DNA of 64,000 bases, taken from positions 7,812,001 through 7,876,000 of the forward strand of contig BTRK01000001.1 of assembly GCA_036245805.1 (NCBI GenBank), given 5' to 3'. The notes under the pieces are model-generated. The model was given only the letters and a program-made list of their open reading frames with translations, was not told where the DNA came from and searched no databases. Positions 57,178 to 64,000 of the stretch are shown here, piece after piece. Made by a program: the position numbers and the translations under genes. The stretch's first letter is position 1, and each line of letters starts with the position of its first letter. Source of the DNA: Pristionchus mayeri. Lineage: Eukaryota; Nematoda; Chromadorea; Rhabditida; Neodiplogasteridae.

Positions 57178-57728
57178 ATGAGGTTATCACTCTAAGCCCC
57201 GCCCCCCGTAGTGTAGTGCAAGCCGCCCGCATGAATTTCGTGCGTTGCGTGCTGTACGGTGTGTCATCACTTTTTCGATGGGTCATATATTTTCGAATTC
57301 GCGTCCTTGTTTCATTTTGGGCAAATTCATTTGATTATTTAGTTTAGATTTTAAAATTTTATGTTGCAGTGTTCCTAATAGTGTTCGCTGACAGCGTAGG
57401 AAGTGGGTTACTCATTGTGTGATGGCTTACCACGCATAATGGGTTTACTACGCGACTTGTTTCTTTAAGTATTCACCGTCTGAAGTTGAAACAATCAAAG
57501 GTGAACAGTTTACTAATTTCTCGTGAATTATTCTTCTTGTGCTTGTGCATAATTCGCGTTTATTAGCTTATGGAAGATAACATTTATAATTACAATGATG
57601 TGGGAGGGAATCTTCTGAGTAATAGTCATCTTCTTAACATTTCATACTATGACTTCTAAGCAATTTAAAAGATTAGAGCTGTTTGTAAATATATTGACAA
57701 TTTGAACGACCTAACTTCTCGATAGTAC
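57178..57728. other. AT-rich spacer
   Basis: Unique sequence between the CACGGC transposon and the end of the large minus-strand frame. It includes the 3' flank of that gene. I see no gene or repeat. Confidence 0.5.
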
Positions 57729-60692
57729 TCACTTCTGTCCCACTAGCACACTGTCATCACTCATTTCGCAGCCATTTTCATTCGCTCCTCCACTCTCCCC
57801 ACTCGCGTTCACTTCCTCTCTACTCGCCTCAGTACTCACAACAGTAGCCACCACCTTTCGGATTACTAATTCATTCCTCCACTGGGAAAACATATTCTCT
57901 GATAGGATAAATTTCTTGCGCCTACCGATAGTGTACTGCAATAGCGCGTAAGGAGGTGTCTTCTTTTTGGACGCCTTCAAGCACGAGACCACCTTGCAGG
58001 GGTAGAACTTCCCGCGATAATTATGATAGTAGTTTCCAATGATCTCGTTCGCGTCCACTCCACAGAATTGATTGACAGGGATCTTCGGATCGTTTTCGAT
58101 TGCTTTTCGTACCTTGTCAATCAATTCTGGAAGGGACAACTCTCCCGATTTCTGACTTGTTGTGAAACTAACTCCACGGACAACGCTCTGCCGCAGAACA
58201 CTCTTGCGGACTCTCAGTTGAGTGCACAGAAGGGCACACATGACCTCGTCATTTTCTCCTCGATTCATGTAATTGGTAAGATCTGCTACTGTCTCTAGGA
58301 AACCAGTAGTATAGATGTAAGTGAGTAACTTATCCGCAATTGACTTGATGTGTGTTTCAATTGACGCAATTGACTTGATGTGTGCATTCGTCTGTTTCAC
58401 TTTTGAGGACGTTACCTTCATTTTATTAAATTTCGCATCGGTAATACGCTTCGCAGCTTCTTTTGCTTCGCGCTCTAGAATTGGTCCAAGATGAATGCAC
58501 TGATTAAGTAGAGTTTCCTGCTCATCCTCGGGTAATGAATTGTACCACTTCATAGTGTCATTTTTCCTAAGAAGCATCTCCGCATTAACTCGCGCGATTC
58601 TCATATTCGGTGACCTAGTAATAATATAATCTACCACTCCAAAAACTGACTCCGATACTACATTATTGCAAGGAGTAGCAGAGAATGCACCGCGAGCTGC
58701 TTCGGGGATCCTCCCTTTATATGCGCATAGTTTATAGTAGCTTCCTCCGAACAGGAAAGGGGAATACACTCTAGAGAGGAAAGCACTAGCAGCTTCCATC
58801 GCGATCTTAGCGGCCTGAATAGCTAGAGGTGAAGGGGTCATATTAAGAATAATGGCTGCGGCTTCCCTATCAAGACGGAATGGGCTCTCAGAGGCAGTCA
58901 CAACAGTCAAGGTGGGTGGACCCCCTTCGAAAAGTTTGCGAGGATCAGCTGCGCGTTCATTGACCCAGATGAGGATTTCTACGATGAATTTTGTGGTGTC
59001 AAGGACGTTCATAGATCCATTAGAAATTCTCCAAATGGGTCCTGTCAAAAAGATGTCCAATAGAGCCAGAACGTGAAGCTGTGCGATGGTTAGTTCGTGC
59101 TTCAGACTGTTCCTTAGATCACTGAGCTTGTCCATTTTATGATGTTCGATAAACTGGCAGTACTGGTCAAGGAAGGCAAGGATTCGAGTGGCTGCAGCCG
59201 GAATAACATTGAATCTATTTCCTTTCAAGGATGGCAGTGTAACCCTTGCAAGATCATGCAGCTCACACCACGCCAAATATTCTGCATAAGTACCGTACTT
59301 GGCAGATCCTCTAAGTCCAAAATGATTGATCATTTCGTGAATTACTGAGAGCGCGGTTGTCTTGCCCTCCTTCGCCTCCTTGCTACTAGTAATTGAGAAT
59401 TCTTGCTTTGCTAATTCGTTGCAAATTGGCTCAGCTAGACTCGCCGTGATGTGCACAAAGCAAGGAATCGACATGAATAGCAATTGGACTTTCTTCTCAA
59501 GTTCAGTCATAGTACTCCAGCCCGCCTTCACTCTAGGTAGCACATTTGCACGATAATTCTCGAAAATTTCCGCGAACTTCGCTTGTGTCGCAGCTCGATC
59601 GCCTACTGCAGAATTGATTCCAGCAACAACTAGATCTCTGAACTCTCCAGAAAAGTTTGCATATGGAGAAGCGGTTGTCGAGCCTGCGCTATCAATTTCG
59701 TCTAGCATTTTCAAAACAGTGTCAAACGATAGCTGCGCCTCTTTGCTCGGTACTTCACGAGTTCCCAAGACGTGATTAATCCTCTTCCCATCCTTGTCAA
59801 TTGCCACAATATAACCCTGCAGTTTATGCGTGTTTTTCGTTGTCTCGTCACTCGACATAGCCATGCCATGATATTCCTGTTGCTGATTATCAATGGCATT
59901 CGCGAGAATCGCGCGTGATTGAGCCTGCGAAAGAGCGTATCCGATGAAAGAACTCCTAGCGACAGTATTAGGCGAAGGCACATGAGAGAGAGTGGCATTG
60001 AATAGATTTCGTGCGATGCATTGCATAACTCGCCCCACGCACGCGTCACTTACTTCGTATTTCTTAAGCTCAATCATAGTTTTCACAGTGTCTGTAGTGT
60101 AAGCTTTAGCAATTTGCGTGATCACTCGAGTAGGCAGCGGCTGAAGGCCCATCACACCCTCTTCCTCCATCTCTCTCAATTGTTTTCGCAGGGTGCGAAC
60201 AGTTTTCTTAGCATCTGATAGCTTGTCCTTTTCTTCATCGAGCTCGCAAGTATATGCAGCAATCTCCCTTTCCATAATTTCGATTGTTGATTTAAGGGCA
60301 CTAATCTCTCTATCCTTCGAAAGACACATCCTTTTTTCATTATACTGCGTTTTGTACGAATCTCGCGATTCATTTAACCTTTTTAGACTCTGATTGATTC
60401 TCGGTTTAGGTGTAAGAGTAGAGAGATCGGAGATCATGCGAGATAGACTCGCGCGTTTAGAAATTGAACCCGGTGGAACTGAATTGTAATCGAACGAGGG
60501 AGAAGCCTCAGTGGAAGCAGGAGAGGCGAGCGAGGATTTGAGCGGCGATATAGGAAAGGAAGTGAGCGAATAATTGAATGACTGATGCTTCTTGAGTGGA
60601 ACAGCGCTAATGGGAGGGGTGGTAGTATTGAGAGAAGAATCATTGGAATTAGGGTACGGTAAGGTGGGGAATCTCCATTCTCCATTCTCCAT
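57729..60692 (-). CDS. Large transposase-like protein, intact 987-codon frame
   Basis: Residues 1-110 are Ser/Pro-rich and disordered, 110-180 form a coiled coil, and the rest is a long helical domain. Blocks that I recognise from an animal transposase-like family (common in cnidarians, molluscs and fish) are SSDETTK (Asp282), AVGDRAATQAKF (Asp365), a hydrophobic CFVHITASLAE block, KGNRFNVIPAA near 490, LTGPIWR near 550, and NNVVSESVFGVVDY (Glu681). Asp282, Asp365 and Glu681 are candidate RNase H-type catalytic residues. No introns or stops occur over nearly 3 kb, so it may be active or domesticated. I found no flanking inverted repeats. The first ATG lies in a GGAGAAT repeat, and candidate upstream exons (61095-63157) raise the possibility that the protein starts further upstream. 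Confidence 0.7.
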   Translation of the reverse strand: MENGEWRFPTLPYPNSNDSSLNTTTPPISAVPLKKHQSFNYSLTSFPISPLKSSLASPASTEASPSFDYNSVPPGSISKRASLSRMISDLSTLTPKPRINQSLKRLNESRDSYKTQYNEKRMCLSKDREISALKSTIEIMEREIAAYTCELDEEKDKLSDAKKTVRTLRKQLREMEEEGVMGLQPLPTRVITQIAKAYTTDTVKTMIELKKYEVSDACVGRVMQCIARNLFNATLSHVPSPNTVARSSFIGYALSQAQSRAILANAIDNQQQEYHGMAMSSDETTKNTHKLQGYIVAIDKDGKRINHVLGTREVPSKEAQLSFDTVLKMLDEIDSAGSTTASPYANFSGEFRDLVVAGINSAVGDRAATQAKFAEIFENYRANVLPRVKAGWSTMTELEKKVQLLFMSIPCFVHITASLAEPICNELAKQEFSITSSKEAKEGKTTALSVIHEMINHFGLRGSAKYGTYAEYLAWCELHDLARVTLPSLKGNRFNVIPAAATRILAFLDQYCQFIEHHKMDKLSDLRNSLKHELTIAQLHVLALLDIFLTGPIWRISNGSMNVLDTTKFIVEILIWVNERAADPRKLFEGGPPTLTVVTASESPFRLDREAAAIILNMTPSPLAIQAAKIAMEAASAFLSRVYSPFLFGGSYYKLCAYKGRIPEAARGAFSATPCNNVVSESVFGVVDYIITRSPNMRIARVNAEMLLRKNDTMKWYNSLPEDEQETLLNQCIHLGPILEREAKEAAKRITDAKFNKMKVTSSKVKQTNAHIKSIASIETHIKSIADKLLTYIYTTGFLETVADLTNYMNRGENDEVMCALLCTQLRVRKSVLRQSVVRGVSFTTSQKSGELSLPELIDKVRKAIENDPKIPVNQFCGVDANEIIGNYYHNYRGKFYPCKVVSCLKASKKKTPPYALLQYTIGRRKKFILSENMFSQWRNELVIRKVVATVVSTEASREEVNASGESGGANENGCEMSDDSVLVGQK

Positions 60693-60700
60693 TCTCCATT

Positions 60701-61090
60701 CTAGCGCTCGTGATGGGCGGTCGTCCCTGACCCCGCTCTTTTCCGACCTAGTTTGGGGAATCCTCTCCCGTCAGCTTGGGCAACCCGGAGAGTATCGCCT
60801 ACTTGGTACACTTCAAGAGGAGGAGCACGGACGGATTCCCATCGTCTCGAGTGATCTACCGTCAAGAAAGCCTCGCTCAAGTCTGCGTTGTGAGTTCCTA
60901 ACCGGCGCAAGTCAGGTGTTCGGCGGCAGGATGATCTACTTCGATGCTCAACGGAGATCCGTCACGATCGTCCCTATAGTTGACCAGAGAAGCCAAAGAA
61001 GATCCCATCCATTGACCTAACGACGCTCTGATACCGAAGATCCCAATTCCATCCACACCGAAGTCACCCTCCTGCAGGACCATTGTGCCT
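60701..61090 (-). other. Coding-like fragment of unknown origin
   Basis: GC-richer than its neighbours. Two minus-strand frames abut near 60900 (one from ATG 61083, the other to 60701) and look like one coding fragment with a frameshift. No family is recognised. It may be an inserted remnant between the large transposase-like frame and the upstream exons. Confidence 0.35.
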
Positions 61091-61094
61091 GACG

Positions 61095-63157
61095 TCAGGA
61101 TAAATATGAAATATGAAAAAAGGTGGGGAATGATGTAGTGGAATGAGATTGGAAAGCGATCGGAGAATTATTTGAAATAGGAGATAGCTTCAAATTTGGG
61201 AGAGGACAAGTGGGCAATTTGGTAGGAGAAAAGTGGGTAGATGGGGAAGAAGGAGATACTGGCATTAGGGTGGATTCATTATTGAAAGAGGGTGGATCGA
61301 GAAGGGAAGACTGTTGTGAGGAAAATACACTTACGGTTGATCTAGTGGGTGAATTATTGAGAATATTATTTACGCATATCTCTAACAATGAAATTTTCTG
61401 ACTGTAAAAACTTAGTAATGACTGTTCACCTTTACTTCTGATGATATTATCTTCTTCATCCTTCAGCCTCCTCACCTTTCTGGCAATTTTTCTTCTATCT
61501 AGCGGGTGATCTGCTACACTCTTGATTTCTCTGGGATTAGGCTTGTTATTCTTCCTTGTCGAATGAGTAATTTAGATAGACATGTGAAAAAATACTCACT
61601 CCTCGATACTCTTCTCTACAGTAATGTTGTTAATCGAAGCTATCGATTTATGATAGAGGAGCTTAACAATCAATGTTTATTTGCAATTACAAAATCGTTG
61701 CTTACCCATCCCTGGCTCAAAAAGGAACAAGAAGATAGACGATCTTTTCTACGTTCTCTTCTTTTGTCTGTGATGAATCCCTTTCGCTGAAATTTTCTAA
61801 TAAGAACCCTATTTAGCATAATATTATTTCATATTTGGAGTAGTTCGCACCGATGCAGGCCTCTTCTCCTTGCACAACAACGTGGAGGGAGAGGTGGGGA
61901 CGACCTGAATGCCCATGTATTAGTTCGGTCTCGGTGAACTATACTCATTATAGTATATCTGCGCACTTTAGCGGGGCTATGTGTATTAGAATGTTCAGTA
62001 GTTAGTGGAGATGGATGGGAAGGGCGCGAAGGCTGCAAACAATTAATTCGTGGTATTGTCGTGAGTCATTCGCTGAATGGAAAGTGGATTTAAGTAGATG
62101 CATTTACCTTGACGAACCGTGCCCTTTTCTTTTTCAATTGTTTCATAGGACTTCCAGTGGAAGATGAAGACGGGGATGATAGGTTGCAAATTCTCATGTC
62201 TCTCCTACTCGTCGTAGGATTGGCTTTCGCCCACAATGTAGAAGATTGCTATAAACCATGTTGTCAGTGAATTATAGGCTTGTGATTTATAGATCCGTTA
62301 GTATTTTTTGTAATATTTCAACCGTTCTTAATGATATACCGTCGGAATGTCATCCATCTGATTGGTTCTCTCTTGAAGGGGAGAATGGGAGGGAAGTGGG
62401 GGGAGAGGAGAGAGACTGGAGATAGTAAACGGTAATGTTGTGTTAATTCGTTGCTAAATAATCACAAACAGATCGTACCAGATGTTTCTCATCCATCAGA
62501 TTGGTTTTCTCATGAGGGGGAGATTGGGTGGAAAATGAGAGAGAGGAGAGAGACTGTAGATAATAAATGTAAGACTGCCCGCTGATTCATTACTGTATTC
62601 ACAAGACATCATACCAGAGGCTTCTCGCCCTTCTTGATTCTCTCTTGAGGGTGAGATGAGGAGGACAGATTGAGAGAAGAGGGCGACTAAAGACAAGCCA
62701 ATCTGTCAATAACCGTTCACTATGATTTTTCCGATTATGATGTCAATCAATAATTAATATACGGTAAGTAAGTGTATAGTGCATTCATACAAAAATCATA
62801 CCGGTGATATATTCTCATCCATCAACTCAATTTGATGTGGAGTGAGAGAGGAGAGACACGAGGAGGAATGCATTGGAGAAATGGGAGAGGACTACAAACC
62901 ATTAAATTGACAAGGTTTTAGTAAGTTTTTTCAATAGGGTAGGTGTTACCGTTGGTTTCTCTCTCCATCTCTTCTCTATTCAATGAAGGAAATGATTCGG
63001 AAGAGAGACAGAATGAATGAGGGGGAGATGGCTGTGTTTGGATTACGGTAGGACATACAAAATGTAAACTAATCACCTTCAAGATCTCTCTCACTTCCAT
63101 TAGAATGTTTCCGAGGCGGTTTCCTCCTCTCCACTGTGTTCTGTCCCTCGCCCTCAT
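61095..63157 (-). CDS. Multi-exon Ser/Pro-rich gene model (possible 5' exons of the transposase-like gene)
   Basis: Exon-like segments with splice signals: 63077-63157 (ATG 63157; 45-nt intron 63032-63076), 62950-63031, 62802-62891, similar short segments to about 62340, about 62109-62252 (ending RARFVK before GTAAAT), about 61840-62037 (after TTTGCAG), about 61694-61795 (after TTTCAG, donor GTAAGC), and about 61095-61560. Products are Ser/Pro-rich with basic patches, then a helical RRLKDEEDNIIR..LLEICVNNIL segment. Not all neighbouring phases agree (the 62950 donor and the 62802-62891 exon conflict), so the model is provisional. Same strand, same Ser/Pro bias and closeness suggest these exons could belong to the 57729-60692 gene. 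Confidence 0.45.
62330..62900 (-). repeat. Four degenerate exon-like repeat units
   Basis: Four segments at about 130-190-bp intervals share CTCTCTCC..CAT/CAA GAG..AACCAAT..ATGGATGA and end at a GTA[CT] donor; each is preceded by an AG acceptor. They encode short S/P stretches ending in variants of MDE. They are best explained as tandem duplicated small exons or as a decayed tandem repeat. Confidence 0.6.
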
Positions 63158-63261
63158 CTCTTTTAAGCCCTATTGAATATCAATTTTAAGCCCTATATTT
63201 AGGCATGGAAACTGCTTCAAGTTTCTCACCAATTCCCCAGCGAGGGGGGGTGAGAAAACGG

Positions 63262-64000
63262 CAACGACAAAACGGCAACACGGCTTATTTACGACAAAAC
63301 GGCAACGACATAACGGCAAGCGACAAAACGGCAACGGATCATAACTCAATGGGGAGTTGTCCTAGAACATCGGGAGTGGTCTGTATCTTATCAGTGTATT
63401 TTCCCCGTTATTATCAATAACATGATCTTTGATCTTTTGGGAGTCGACGACAAAACGGCAACGAGCCATAACACCACTCAGAATCATCCCACAGCTCTCG
63501 GATCGGCACCAATCGATAGCTAATGATCTGATCTATCCATTCTACATCTGATCTTTGATCTTTGGTCAACTGACGACAAAACGGCAACGAGCCATAACAT
63601 CACTCAAAATCATCCCACAGCTCTCGGATCGGTACCAATCGATAGCTAATGATCTGATCTATCCATTCTACATCTGATCTTTGATCTTTGGTCAACTGAC
63701 GACAAAACGGCAACGAGCCATAACATCACTCAAAATCATCCCACAGCTCTCGGATCGGTATCAATCGATTGCTAATGATCTGATCTACCCATTCTACATC
63801 TGATCTTTGATCTTTGGTCAACTGACGACAAAACGGCAACGAGCCATAACATCACTCAAAATCATCCCACAGCTCTCGGATCGGTACCAATCGATTTCTA
63901 ATGATCTGATCTATCCATTCTACATCTGATCTTTGATCTTTGGTCAACTGACGACAAAACGGCAACGAGCCATAACATCACTCAAAATCATCCCACAGCT
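63262..64000 (+). repeat. CGACAAAACGGCAA repeats passing into a 126-bp satellite
   Basis: The motif CGACAAAACGGCAA occurs several times at 63262-63345. From 63446 it recurs every 126 bp (63446, 63572, 63698, 63824, 63950) as part of a full 126-bp unit containing GATCTTTGATCTTTGG and CAATCGAT. Copies are over 95% alike by eye. The array runs off the window end. The GATCTTTGATCTTTG part also appears in introns of the Neuralized-like gene. Confidence 0.95.

Noticed and set aside
61506..61790. Plus-strand 94-codon frame
   Set aside because: The minus strand here shows a TTTCAG acceptor and GTAAGC donor in a consistent exon, so I favoured that. Both are weak.

Overview
The window is from a eukaryote, almost certainly a nematode. 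Several genes have very short introns (44-45 nt, GT..AG, TTTCAG-like acceptors). Introns and spacers are full of TACCGTA/TACGGTAG motifs, and all the mobile elements are animal types. A diplogastrid such as Pristionchus is my best guess, but this is an inference. No prokaryotic features are present.

Layout. (1) 1-38918: a giant LTR retrotransposon, with its left end outside the window. It has a left LTR remainder, a gag frame broken by one TGA, about 34 kb of 128-bp satellite (2492-36507) where pol should be, a tRNA-like sequence, an unrecognised 3' reading frame, a purine tract and a complete 656-bp right LTR. Both LTRs carry five consecutive hairpins, each with a TGG triloop. (2) 39313-50642, minus strand: a multi-exon Neuralized-like gene. 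I reconstructed fourteen exons that agree in phase; exons 2-7 encode a full NHR domain, followed by small coiled-coil exons, some in tandem duplicated units. (3) 40193-46394: a 6.2-kb Maverick/Polinton-type element inserted in an intron of that gene. It has a 6-bp target duplication, AG..CT ends and 793-bp terminal inverted repeats. It encodes an adenovirus-type protease, two Cys-rich proteins, a minor-capsid-like protein, two small Maverick-type proteins (one frameshifted, one with an in-frame stop), an unknown 96-residue protein and a small type I membrane glycoprotein. It lacks polymerase, integrase, ATPase and major capsid genes. (4) 49678-49858: a fold-back element in another intron. (5) 50942-57176: a CACGGC-ended DNA transposon with a multi-exon transposase-like gene, itself hit by a mariner (54865-56109) whose transposase has a homopolymer frameshift. 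(6) 57729-60692: an intact 987-codon transposase-like reading frame, preceded upstream on the same strand by candidate small exons (to 63157), some resembling tandem duplicates. (7) From 63262 to the end: a repeat family that becomes a regular 126-bp satellite running off the window.

Most of the sequence is therefore mobile or satellite DNA around one recognisable host gene. That gene has absorbed a 6.2-kb virus-like transposon, and the retrotransposon abuts the last exon I can model. The least ordinary items are the pol-less retrotransposon with an internal higher-order satellite, the TGG-triloop hairpin cassette in its LTRs, and the compact Maverick derivative with Pol III-like modules in both terminal repeats and a membrane glycoprotein gene.
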